Shown here piece by piece: positions 8,602 to 17,063 of a stretch of 64,000 nucleotides of DNA. A program made the position numbers and the translations under genes. Numbering within the stretch: the first letter of the stretch is position 1; every line of letters begins with the position of its first letter. The notes below the pieces were generated by a model, which was not told where the DNA came from, searched no databases, and saw only the letters and a list, made by a program, of their open reading frames with translations. The DNA comes from Merdiplasma sp905207905 (GTDB taxonomy: Bacteria; Bacillota; Clostridia; Lachnospirales; Lachnospiraceae). The stretch is from the NCBI GenBank assembly GCA_902475025.1, contig CABRXX010000007.1:1-64000 (forward strand), written 5' to 3'.

Positions 8602-8709
8602 TTACATCAAAGCGCCTATGATGGTGGTTGTCACCATCGCCAACACGATGAGGATCACGATCACCGCTGCAATAATTCTCTTTGTCTTGGTATTTCTAAA
8701 ATTCATCAT
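8602..8709 (-). CDS. 35-aa single-pass membrane peptide
   Basis: A short gene with a near-perfect ribosome site (GGAGGTGA) ahead of a double ATG at 8709/8706, a positively charged start (NFRNTKTKRI), one hydrophobic helix (residues about 12-34, IIAAVIVILIVLAMVTTTII) and a stop at 8602. A consensus-like promoter lies just upstream (8742-8770). No function is known to me. Its position 47 bases ahead of the VanW gene suggests cotranscription. Confidence 0.72.
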   Translation of the reverse strand: MMNFRNTKTKRIIAAVIVILIVLAMVTTTIIGALM

Positions 8710-8741
8710 GGAAATCACCTCCAATTTTACACCTAACAAAT

Positions 8742-8770
8742 ATTCTCTCTATTTTTTCCTGACTTGTCAA
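8742..8770 (-). promoter_or_regulatory. Sigma-A-type promoter for the 35-aa peptide and VanW gene
   Basis: On the minus strand TTGACA (8770-8765), a 17-base spacer and GAGAAT (8747-8742). It stands between the end of the radical SAM gene and the small membrane peptide. Confidence 0.55.
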
Positions 8771-8795
8771 GGGAATCCTTAAAATTTAAGATATT

Positions 8796-10634
8796 TTAAG
8801 ATATTTCTATGATTCTTGCATTATTCGTGAGCGGATCCCTCTGCTGATAATCAAAAAGGATCCAGCGTTCCTTCGTTTCCCCATCCCTCAGGAAGAATGG
8901 CTCCAGATGGGTCATCTTTGCCATCTGTTTTCCTGTAAAGCCTTTATACTCCGGCAGATAGACGCGCTCCTGCTCCTCTCTCTGATAAAATCGAGTAATC
9001 TTTTCCTTATACACCCCAAGCTCCGGCGCCCAGGCTGGTCTGGTCTTGGCATTTTCCCGCAGGTACAGATCCATCAACAGCTCCTGATCGTACCGCCTCT
9101 TTCTGTCCGGATCTGCCTGATATGCAAAGGAACGCAGCAGTTCCAGCCGCTGAAGCCTGGAGAGGCTTCCCATCCGCTCCTGTTCCTGATAAAAGGCCGC
9201 CAAAGCCTCAAACAGATGAAAGGGAGAAGCAAATCGCTGCTCCAGCGCCCGTATGGTGCAGACAAATTGGCCGCTGTTGTAATAGACCTCCAACATCTCC
9301 TCCACTCCCTTTAGTCTTAAAATCTCATCATAGGACAGCCAGGGAGTAAAAAGCACCTCATACACCGGACGTTTCCGGTACACAATCCCATACCTTTCTG
9401 CATCCTGATACATGCCCGCACCTTTTAACACCTTCAAAAAGCCTAACTGCAGCTCCTGAGGCCTCAGTCCATACACCTGGTCAAAAGAACGGCCAAAGCT
9501 CTCATAATCTTCCAAAGGCAGTCCTGCAATAAGATCCAGATGGAGATGGATATTGTGGGTTTTAGAGAGTTCCCCCACTGCCCAGGCCAGCGTTTCAAAC
9601 TTCGTGCTGCGGTGAACTGCCGCCAGCGTTTTTTCATTGGTGGACTGCACCCCGATCTCCAGCTTCACCAATCCCGGCCGCATTCTGGAAAGGAGGGCAA
9701 GCTCGTCTTCATCCAGAAGCTCCGCCTCGATCTCAAAGTGAAAATTGGTGATCCCATTGTCGTGTTCCAGAAGATACTGCCAGATTCCCATGGCATGACT
9801 CCGGCTGCAGTTAAAGGTTCGATCCACAAATTTCACCTGAGGTACCTTTGCATCCAAAAATCTCTGCAGTTCCTGGTAAACCAGAGAAAGGCTTCTCAAG
9901 CGCACCCGCCTGTCAATGGAGGAAAGACAGTAGCTGCAGGAAAAGGGGCATCCCCTGCTGCTCTCATAGTAAATGATTCGATGGGAAAAGTCTTCCATGT
10001 CCTGATACACAAAAGGAAGCTCATCCATAGAAAGAAGCTGGGGAAGAGGAACGCTGCTCTCCCGGATCTCCCCTGGCTCACCTTTTTTTATTCCTGCGAG
10101 CCATCGGCTGTCCCGCGCTCTCTCATCAAGTTCTCCTGACGCTCTGACCGTTTCTCCAAAGCCTTCTTGCTCCATACAGGCTGTTTCTTCCCTATATGCC
10201 CTTTTATTCCAAAGAATACCAGGAATCTGATCCAGTTTTCCCTTTCTCTCCAGATAATATTCCATAAGCTGCAGAAAAGTCCGCTCCCCTTCTCCCTTCA
10301 TAATACCGCAGATCTGGGGATGATCCCGGAGGAAAGCCCGGCTCTCATAGGACACCTCCGGCCCTCCCAGCCAAATTTTGCAGGAGGGCAGAACCAGATG
10401 GAGATTCTCCACCAGCTCTTCCACCAGCCCGATATTCCAGATATAACAGGAAAAAGCCAGAATATCCGGCTTTTTCCTATAAATCTCTTCTAATATTTCA
10501 TCACTGTACTGATTGATGGTAAATTCTGCCAGTCCGATCTGATCTGCATACTTTGCCGCGAAAGCCCGCAGGCTGTAAATAGCCAGATTGGCATGAATAT
10601 ACTTTGCATTAATGGCAGTCAGTAAAACTTTCAT
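8796..10634 (-). CDS. B12-binding-domain radical SAM protein (DUF4080-like C-terminus)
   Basis: About 612 aa. The N-terminal third has a cobalamin-binding Rossmann-like domain (AINAKYIHANLAIYSLR; FSCYIWNIGLVEEL; GGPEVSYE). The radical SAM cluster motif is CPFSCSYC in ESSRGCPFSCSYCLSS. The TIM-barrel continues with LVKLEIGVQSTNEKTL and HLHLDLIAGLPLEDY. The C-terminal part resembles DUF4080. ATG 10634 is preferred (AAAGGA 8 bases before) over an upstream GTG. The substrate is unknown. Such proteins methylate or rearrange tRNA, lipids or small metabolites. Confidence 0.9.
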   Translation of the reverse strand: MKVLLTAINAKYIHANLAIYSLRAFAAKYADQIGLAEFTINQYSDEILEEIYRKKPDILAFSCYIWNIGLVEELVENLHLVLPSCKIWLGGPEVSYESRAFLRDHPQICGIMKGEGERTFLQLMEYYLERKGKLDQIPGILWNKRAYREETACMEQEGFGETVRASGELDERARDSRWLAGIKKGEPGEIRESSVPLPQLLSMDELPFVYQDMEDFSHRIIYYESSRGCPFSCSYCLSSIDRRVRLRSLSLVYQELQRFLDAKVPQVKFVDRTFNCSRSHAMGIWQYLLEHDNGITNFHFEIEAELLDEDELALLSRMRPGLVKLEIGVQSTNEKTLAAVHRSTKFETLAWAVGELSKTHNIHLHLDLIAGLPLEDYESFGRSFDQVYGLRPQELQLGFLKVLKGAGMYQDAERYGIVYRKRPVYEVLFTPWLSYDEILRLKGVEEMLEVYYNSGQFVCTIRALEQRFASPFHLFEALAAFYQEQERMGSLSRLQRLELLRSFAYQADPDRKRRYDQELLMDLYLRENAKTRPAWAPELGVYKEKITRFYQREEQERVYLPEYKGFTGKQMAKMTHLEPFFLRDGETKERWILFDYQQRDPLTNNARIIEIS

Positions 10635-10664
10635 TTTTTTATCCTTTTTCAGAATTTTCACCCT

Positions 10665-11600
10665 CTACAGAAGCATCTTAGCTGCGCCGTAAATCCCTGC
10701 GTCATTTCCCAGAGTAGCCAGCACAAACGCTGCGCTGCGGTTGGCAGAGAATGCATAGCGTTGATAATATTTCCGGACAAAATCCAGGAGAATGGGACCT
10801 GCCTTGGACACTCCTCCGCCGATCACGAACGCCTCCGGATCCGTCACGCCCGCAAAGATCGCCAGAGACTTCCCAAGATAGCTGCCAAAACGCTCTGCCA
10901 CCCGGACTGCCAGGGCGTCCCCTTCTTTCACTGCGTCAAACACAGCCTTTGCGCTCACCTCGGCTCCCCTAAGGACCGTAGCTTCTTCCGGCGCAGTCTC
11001 CAGCTCTTCCTTGGCCAGACGCACGATTCCTGTGGCGGAAGCCACCTGCTCCAGGCAGCCGCAATTGCCGCAATTGCAAGGATCCTTGATATAATCTGCC
11101 GCATGAGTATGGCCAATCTCCCCGGCTGCGCCATGGGCTCCGGATAAGATCCTGTCATTCACAATAATTCCTCCGCCCACGCCGGTTCCCAAAGTTACCA
11201 AAATCAGATTGTGGTAGCCTACGCCTCCACCCTTCCAAAGCTCTCCAAGGGCCGCCACATTGGCGTCATTCCCAGCCTTCACCCGAAGTCCGGTAAGCTT
11301 TTGCATCTCATCCACAATATGCACCCGGCCCCAGTGAAGATTCACTGCCACCGCTACTTCCCCCTCATCGTTAACCGGTCCGGGAACGCCGATGCCCACT
11401 CCTGCAATCTCTTCCTTCTTCAGGCCCTTTTCCGCTATCTTGTCCAAGATAGCGGCTGCCACATCCGGCAGAATCGCTTTTCCATTTTCCTCCGTGCGGG
11501 TGGGAATCTCCCATTTTTCCACCAGTTCTCCCGCTACGGTAAACAGGCCGCATTTTACAGTAGTTCCCCCCACATCAATGCCGAAACAATAGTTGTACAT
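10665..11600 (-). CDS. glcK: ROK-family glucokinase
   Basis: 311 aa sugar kinase. It has the N-terminal phosphate loop GIDVGGTTVKCGLF, the ROK signature around GAAGEIGH, and the zinc cluster CNCGNCGCLEQ. It phosphorylates glucose to glucose 6-phosphate in the cytoplasm. ATG 11600 follows AGGAG, and the gene starts 3 bases after hprK ends, so glucose entry and the carbon-control kinase are probably translated from one message. Confidence 0.93.
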   Translation of the reverse strand: MYNYCFGIDVGGTTVKCGLFTVAGELVEKWEIPTRTEENGKAILPDVAAAILDKIAEKGLKKEEIAGVGIGVPGPVNDEGEVAVAVNLHWGRVHIVDEMQKLTGLRVKAGNDANVAALGELWKGGGVGYHNLILVTLGTGVGGGIIVNDRILSGAHGAAGEIGHTHAADYIKDPCNCGNCGCLEQVASATGIVRLAKEELETAPEEATVLRGAEVSAKAVFDAVKEGDALAVRVAERFGSYLGKSLAIFAGVTDPEAFVIGGGVSKAGPILLDFVRKYYQRYAFSANRSAAFVLATLGNDAGIYGAAKMLL

Positions 11601-11603
11601 CCT

Positions 11604-12548
11604 CTACTCCTCGCTCTTCTTCATATTTTTTGCAAGGCTCTTCTGCACCCGGTTGTAAAGCTCCTTGGCCGCATTGTAGCCCATCTTTTTCTGTCTGTGA
11701 TTGACTGCTGCGGATTCTACAATCACAGCCAGATTCCGCCCGGGACGGATCGGCAGTGAATGGCACACCACTTTATTCCCCAGAAATTCTGTGTACTCCT
11801 CCTCCAGACCAAGACGGTCATACTCCTTATCCCGGTCCCACTCCTCCAGTTTGATCACCAGATCGATGTTGCCGGTATTTTTCACACTCTCCACACCAAA
11901 CAAGGTCTTTACGTCAATAATGCCGATTCCCCGAAGCTCAATAAAATGTCTCGTAATATCCGGCGCTGTGCCGATCAGCGTCTCGTCACTCACCTTCCGT
12001 ATTTCCACTACGTCATCTGTGATCAGACGATGTCCGCGCTTGATCAGCTCCAAGGCGGCCTCACTCTTACCGATTCCGCTCTCTCCCATGATCAGGATTC
12101 CCTCGCCGTAAACATCCACCAGCACGCCATGAATGGAAATGCAGGGCGCCAGTTCCACGTTCAGCCAGCGGATCACCTCTGCCATAAAAGCGGACGTGGC
12201 CTGCTTGGTCACAAAGATGGGCACCTCATATTTTTTTGCCAGATCAATCATGTGTGGATCCGGCTCTGTCATGGTAGTATAGATCAGACACGGGATCTTG
12301 TAAGACAGCAGTTTTTCATAAACCGGCAGCTTTTCCTCCAGGGAAAGGTGTTCCAGATAGGTATATTCCACATACCCGATAATCTGCACACGCTCGGCGT
12401 CAAAATAGTCAAAATATCCGGTAAGCTGCAGCGCCGGACGGTTAATCTCTGTGGTGGTGATCCGTTTTCCTGAAATATCGATTTCCGGTGTCAGATTCTC
12501 CAGCCTCATTTTGCTGGCCATCTTAGATAATGCTACGCTATTGCTCAT
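11604..12548 (-). CDS. hprK: HPr kinase/phosphorylase
   Basis: 314 aa bifunctional enzyme that phosphorylates or dephosphorylates Ser46 of HPr, the master step of carbon catabolite control in Firmicutes. The N-terminal domain is followed by the Walker A loop GESGIGKSE (about residue 155), the family signature LRGIGIIDVKTLFG, and the C-terminal PIRPGRNLAVIVE with VNHRQKKMGYNAAKEL. Located between uvrC and glcK. It is normally near murB-rapZ-whiA in Clostridia, but here those lie about 41 kb away. Confidence 0.96.
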   Translation of the reverse strand: MSNSVALSKMASKMRLENLTPEIDISGKRITTTEINRPALQLTGYFDYFDAERVQIIGYVEYTYLEHLSLEEKLPVYEKLLSYKIPCLIYTTMTEPDPHMIDLAKKYEVPIFVTKQATSAFMAEVIRWLNVELAPCISIHGVLVDVYGEGILIMGESGIGKSEAALELIKRGHRLITDDVVEIRKVSDETLIGTAPDITRHFIELRGIGIIDVKTLFGVESVKNTGNIDLVIKLEEWDRDKEYDRLGLEEEYTEFLGNKVVCHSLPIRPGRNLAVIVESAAVNHRQKKMGYNAAKELYNRVQKSLAKNMKKSEE

Positions 12549-12576
12549 ACCCCTTCTCCTTATAACGTCATTTCAT

Positions 12577-14520
12577 TTATGGTATCATTTTTTCCGGAGT
12601 TTGTCCAGATTCAAGCTCAGGCAATTCCCGGTTTCCGCGGAAGGATGCAGCCGGGTTATGAAAAAATTCATACACCTGTCTGGCGCTTCTTGCATTCATG
12701 GACGGTACCTGGGACAGCTGTTCTTCACTTGCATCCCGAATGGCCTCCAAAGACTGGAAAGCCCGCATCAGAGCCTTTCTCCTGGTGGGCCCCACGCCGG
12801 GGATATCATCCAGGATGGAATGTACCTGTCCCTTGCTTCTCAGACTTCTGTGATACTCAATGGCAAACCGATGGGCCTCATCCTGAATCCTGGTAATAAG
12901 CTGAAACCCTTCTGAGCGCTGATCAATGGGTACCTCCACATTCTGATAATACAACCCTCTGGTGCGATGAAAATCATCCTTCACCATACCGCACACCGGA
13001 ATATCCAGACCAAGAGCGCCCAATACCCGAAGGGCAATATTCACCTGTCCTCTTCCTCCGTCCATCATAATCAAATCCGGAAAGCTAGAAAAGCTCCCCA
13101 GCTCCTGCTCCACCTGTTTTTCCTGAAGCTCCTGCTTTTCTTTCATTCCATGGGAAAAGCGCCTGGTCAGCACTTCTTCCAGACTGGCATAGTCATCCGG
13201 CCCCTGCACCGTTCGGATTTTAAACTTTCGGTAATCACTGCGTTTGGCCTTGCCCCGCTCAAACACCACCATGGAGCCCACAGATTCAAAACCGCTGATA
13301 TTGGAAATATCATAAGCCTCCACCCGGTTGATCCTGGGCAGAGCCAAAAGATCAGAGATCTCCTTCATGGCTCCTATGGTTCGGCCTTCCTCCCGCTTGA
13401 TCCGCTCCCGATCCTGATTTAGCACAATCACTGCGTTCTGTCTTGCCAGCTCCACCAGCTTTTCCTTTGTCCCCTTCTTGGGAACCCGAATCAATACTCG
13501 CTGGCCTCTTCGGGCAGTGAGCCACTGTTCCAGAAGTTCATGCTCCTCCACCTCCACCTCCAGCATCAGCTCTCTGGGAATAAAGGGTGTCCCGGAATAG
13601 AACTGCTTGATAAAGCTGTTTAAAATCACTGCCTTCCGGTCGTAAAGACCAATCTTTAAAAAGAAATGATCTCTTCCGATCAGGCGGCCTCCTCTGATAA
13701 AGAACACCTGCACCACAGCGTCTGTTCCGTCCGCTGCCACTGCCAGCACATCTTTATCCTCACCGTCCCCGCTGGTAATCTTCTGTTTCTGAGCCACCTG
13801 CCGTACGCTGTTCCTCAGATCCCGGTAGGTAATGGCCTCCTCAAACTCCATATTCTCGGACGCCTGCTGCATCTTCTCCTCCAGCATCTTCAAGACCGGA
13901 GCATAATTACCGTTAAGAAACTCCATGGCGCTCCCGATCTGCTTCCGGTAATCCTCCTGGCTTACATACCCCTGGCAGGGAGCGTTGCACTGTTTGATGT
14001 GATAGTTCAGGCAGGGCCGCTCCTTGCCGATATCTCTGGGAAGATTTCTGTTACAGCTTCGAATCTTATAGAGCTTTCGAAGAAGCTCTATGGTGTCCTT
14101 CACCGCCCCTGCGCTGGTATAAGGACCGTAATATTTGGATTTGTCCTTTTTCATAGTGCGTGAAAACAGCACCCTCGGATACGCTTCCCCCACCGTCACT
14201 TTGATAAAAGGATAGGTCTTGTCATCCTTCAGCATCGTATTGTACTTGGGGCGGTGTTCCTTGATCAGGTTACACTCCAGAACCAACGCCTCCAGTTCTG
14301 AATCCGTCACAATGTATTCAAACCGGCGAATCCTGGCTACCATCTGCTCAATCTTTGGCCCCTTGTTCCTGCTGCTCTGAAAATACTGGCGCACCCGGTT
14401 CCTTAAGCTGATGGCCTTGCCCACATAAATGATCCCATCGTTTTCATCGTGCATAATGTACACGCCGGGCCTTGGAGGCAGTTTTTTTAACTCTTCTTCT
14501 ATATTAAAATGAAACTCCAT
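12577..14520 (-). CDS. uvrC: Excinuclease ABC subunit C
   Basis: 647 aa from ATG 14520 (GGGGAAG before it). The open frame extends 115 codons further up but that part is not UvrC-like. Domains in order: GIY-YIG nuclease (PGVYIMHDENDGIIYVGKA, residues about 18-95), a Cys cluster near residues 145-165, UVR motif binding UvrB (about 200-235), RNase H-like 5'-incision domain (VEAYDISNISG, about 380 on), and the helix-hairpin-helix pair at the end (DDIPGVGPTRRKAL). Makes both cuts in nucleotide excision repair with UvrA and UvrB, and lies just ahead of hprK. Confidence 0.96.
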   Translation of the reverse strand: MEFHFNIEEELKKLPPRPGVYIMHDENDGIIYVGKAISLRNRVRQYFQSSRNKGPKIEQMVARIRRFEYIVTDSELEALVLECNLIKEHRPKYNTMLKDDKTYPFIKVTVGEAYPRVLFSRTMKKDKSKYYGPYTSAGAVKDTIELLRKLYKIRSCNRNLPRDIGKERPCLNYHIKQCNAPCQGYVSQEDYRKQIGSAMEFLNGNYAPVLKMLEEKMQQASENMEFEEAITYRDLRNSVRQVAQKQKITSGDGEDKDVLAVAADGTDAVVQVFFIRGGRLIGRDHFFLKIGLYDRKAVILNSFIKQFYSGTPFIPRELMLEVEVEEHELLEQWLTARRGQRVLIRVPKKGTKEKLVELARQNAVIVLNQDRERIKREEGRTIGAMKEISDLLALPRINRVEAYDISNISGFESVGSMVVFERGKAKRSDYRKFKIRTVQGPDDYASLEEVLTRRFSHGMKEKQELQEKQVEQELGSFSSFPDLIMMDGGRGQVNIALRVLGALGLDIPVCGMVKDDFHRTRGLYYQNVEVPIDQRSEGFQLITRIQDEAHRFAIEYHRSLRSKGQVHSILDDIPGVGPTRRKALMRAFQSLEAIRDASEEQLSQVPSMNARSARQVYEFFHNPAASFRGNRELPELESGQTPEKMIP

Positions 14521-14618
14521 CGGCAGCTTCCCCTTCTCTTTATTTTCCCTAACAGGGTTATTAAGACTGCTTACCGCCACACTTTGAGGCCAGATCAGCT
14601 TGTCTCCAAATTTTCTTC

Positions 14619-15956
14619 CTATCCGATCAAATGAAAATTTTTCCACTTTCCACTGCGGAATCTCCAAATAAACAGGATGGAGCGGAAAATCCAATCCAGC
14701 ACCATGGCAAGCCACACTCCCACTGCCCCCATGCCCATCCAGCTTCCCAAAATCACACTGAACAGAATTCGGAACGCAAACATGGAAAAAATAGATACTA
14801 CCATGGTAAATTTTACATCCCCTGCTGCTCTCAGAGAATATGAAAGCGTAAAGGAAACCGGCCACAGCAGCATACCAAAACCATTGTGAATAAACACCAG
14901 AATCTTAGAAAGCTCTCTGGCCTCCAAAGACAGGCTGTAGATATTTAATATCTGATTTAAGAACAACAGCAAACAGCCGCAGGTGACCCCGATGATGGCA
15001 TAGGTGATTTTCAGAAGCTTTTTCGTGTAATCAGAAGCCTGTTTCATATCTCCTGCACCAATGCACTGGCCTACCACAGTAATCATAGCCAGATTCATGG
15101 CATTTCCTCCCAGAATCCCCATGGAATCCAGACTGTTGGCCACAGCATTTGCGGCGATCTGAGCAGTACCGAACGCTGCGATAATACTCACCAGCACAAC
15201 CCGGCCTCCCTGAAAGATCCCGCTCTCTACACCGTTTGGCAGAGCGATGGTCAAAATCTTCCCAATCATCTCTCCATTCCAGTGAAAAATCCCCCGAAGG
15301 CTCACATGAACCGGTTTCTTTTTCTGCCATACCAGAACCGTCTGCACCACCGCTGCCGTCATCCTGGCCACCAGAGTTGCCAGAGCAGCTCCCGCTACTC
15401 CCAGGCCGCAGCCAAAAATCAGAATCGAATTTCCCACAATATTAATCACATTCATAGCTGCTGAAATATACATAGGTACTTTGGAATTGCCCATGGAGCG
15501 GTAGATGGCTGCCCCGGAATTATACACTGCCAAAAACGGATAGGAAAAGGCGGACAGTAAAAAATATGTCATGGCGCTCTCCATCACCCCATCCTCCACA
15601 GAACCAAAAAGCAGACGCAAAAGAGGCTGGCGCAGCCACAGACAAATTCCCATAATACCAAGTGAAATCAGAGTAATGATCATCAAAAGCTGACCTGCAG
15701 CCTCGCAGGCCTTCTCCCGATTCCTGCTGCCCAGATACTGGGATATAATCACCGCGCCTCCGGTGGCCACTGCGGCAAAAATCCCGATGAGCACATTGTT
15801 GATCATATCCACCAGGGAAACTCCGGATATGGCCGCCTCCCCGGCATAAGAAATCATGGTCGTATCTGCAATACCCACCGTCATGGCAAGCACCTGCTCG
15901 ATCACCAGGGGAATGATCAGAGCTCTCAGCTGCTTTTTGTCAAATAGTCTCTCCAT
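14619..15956 (-). CDS. MATE-family multidrug efflux transporter
   Basis: 445 aa, about 12 hydrophobic helices in two similar halves, with the MATE start IPLVIEQVLAMTVGIADTTM and NNVLIGIFAAVATGGAVIIS. Predicted to export cationic drugs with Na+ or H+ entry. ATG 15956 follows AGGAGG; a longer frame upstream is not supported. Its substrate cannot be told. Confidence 0.92.
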   Translation of the reverse strand: MERLFDKKQLRALIIPLVIEQVLAMTVGIADTTMISYAGEAAISGVSLVDMINNVLIGIFAAVATGGAVIISQYLGSRNREKACEAAGQLLMIITLISLGIMGICLWLRQPLLRLLFGSVEDGVMESAMTYFLLSAFSYPFLAVYNSGAAIYRSMGNSKVPMYISAAMNVINIVGNSILIFGCGLGVAGAALATLVARMTAAVVQTVLVWQKKKPVHVSLRGIFHWNGEMIGKILTIALPNGVESGIFQGGRVVLVSIIAAFGTAQIAANAVANSLDSMGILGGNAMNLAMITVVGQCIGAGDMKQASDYTKKLLKITYAIIGVTCGCLLLFLNQILNIYSLSLEARELSKILVFIHNGFGMLLWPVSFTLSYSLRAAGDVKFTMVVSIFSMFAFRILFSVILGSWMGMGAVGVWLAMVLDWIFRSILFIWRFRSGKWKNFHLIG

Positions 15957-15990
15957 TTTCTCTCTTCCTCCTACTCCCTTTTTTCCTTCA

Positions 15991-16079
15991 CCCGCCACAG
16001 GCGACATCTTTCCAATCCGCACAGTGTGATCCTGCGGAGCATTTTTGTTTCATAGGAAGGAATTTCCCATGAAACAAGC
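15991..16079. repeat. Intergenic element A, copy 1
   Basis: Between PAP2 and MATE genes. Carries ACATCTTTCC, the half-palindromic CCGCACAGTGTGATCCTGC core, a run of T, then the palindrome TTTCATAGGAA / TTCCCATGAAA (16048-16075). See the other copies at 20404, 31886, 39121 and 45495. Confidence 0.7.
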
Positions 16080-16132
16080 AAACACCCATAGACGCAGCTT
16101 TTAAAGCATACAGCCTATGGGCGCAAAATATC

Positions 16133-16813
16133 CTAATAAATTCTTCTGAGATCTCCTCTGCGGTAACTCTCTGTTCCTGTCTGGAACACCCGTTCACAAA
16201 TCCCCTGCAGCGTCACTGCCATCAATATTCCCAGAGACACATCCACGACAGAATGCTGTTTTAAAAACATGGTAGACAAAATGATGGATACCGTAAGCAC
16301 TCCGCAGAAAATCCGCACCCCGTAACGCTTTTTTAACTGGGGGCTTCGGTTAATAGCGTAAAACATGGCCAGTGAATTAAACACATGGATACTGGGTAAA
16401 ATATTCGTGGGCGTATCCGTAGCATACAGATGCTGCACCATCTGAGTAAAAATATTATTGTTATCAAACACCACCGGGCGAAGATCCTGCTTGTTGGGAT
16501 ACACACAACTCACAATCAGGAAAATGGTCATTCCCAGCACCAGCACCGATGTAAGCTGATAATACTCTCTCTTATCCTTGGCCCGGAAAATAAACCAGCC
16601 CACCCCCACTGCCAGGTATGCAAACCAAAGCAGATACGGCACAATGAAATACTCGCAGAAAGGAATCAGGTCATCAATCCAGCTGTGAATAATATGGTAA
16701 TGGCGGTGTTCCGCATTCTCCAGAATAAAAAAACCCAGCAGATAGAAAACCATATACACAAGGATCCAAAGTCCATGCTTATACTGATCATATAAATTTT
16801 TTACTGTTTTCAT
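16133..16813 (-). CDS. PAP2-superfamily membrane phosphatase
   Basis: 226 aa with about six membrane helices. The type-2 phosphatidic acid phosphatase motifs are visible as LPSIHVFNSLAMFYA and, later, KQHSVVDVSLG, with the catalytic histidines. Likely dephosphorylates a lipid phosphate (such as phosphatidate or undecaprenyl pyrophosphate) at the membrane, but inositol-phosphotransferase-like relatives exist. ATG 16813 follows GGGAG by 6 bases; an ATG 18 bases earlier lacks a good site. Confidence 0.87.
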   Translation of the reverse strand: MKTVKNLYDQYKHGLWILVYMVFYLLGFFILENAEHRHYHIIHSWIDDLIPFCEYFIVPYLLWFAYLAVGVGWFIFRAKDKREYYQLTSVLVLGMTIFLIVSCVYPNKQDLRPVVFDNNNIFTQMVQHLYATDTPTNILPSIHVFNSLAMFYAINRSPQLKKRYGVRIFCGVLTVSIILSTMFLKQHSVVDVSLGILMAVTLQGICERVFQTGTESYRRGDLRRIY

Positions 16814-16871
16814 GGTTTCTCCCCATTTCATGCATATAATACTCTCTTACTATTTTATCTGATAATCGAAT

Positions 16872-16899
16872 ATTTTAGCACGTTTCCCCATAATTTCAA
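16872..16899 (-). promoter_or_regulatory. Promoter of the PAP2 gene
   Basis: Minus strand TTGAAA (16899-16894), 16-base spacer, TGC-extended TAAAAT (16877-16872). About 60 bases ahead of the start codon. Confidence 0.6.
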
Positions 16900-17063
16900 T
16901 TAGCATTATCCCGAATTTTGCTCCTCATTTATCAGATCTTTATTCTAAATGACGGAGCGCCTCCGAAACTTATCCTTTTTGCATCCAAAGCGCCGATACT
17001 TCTCCCCTCACCCGGCGCTTTTGCTCCCTCTCACCGCTGGCTCTTTTCTGCTATTTTTTCTCT

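Noticed and set aside
12577..14865. Longer N-terminus for UvrC
   Set aside because: The extra 115 codons are not UvrC-like; the family start with a good ribosome site is at 14520.
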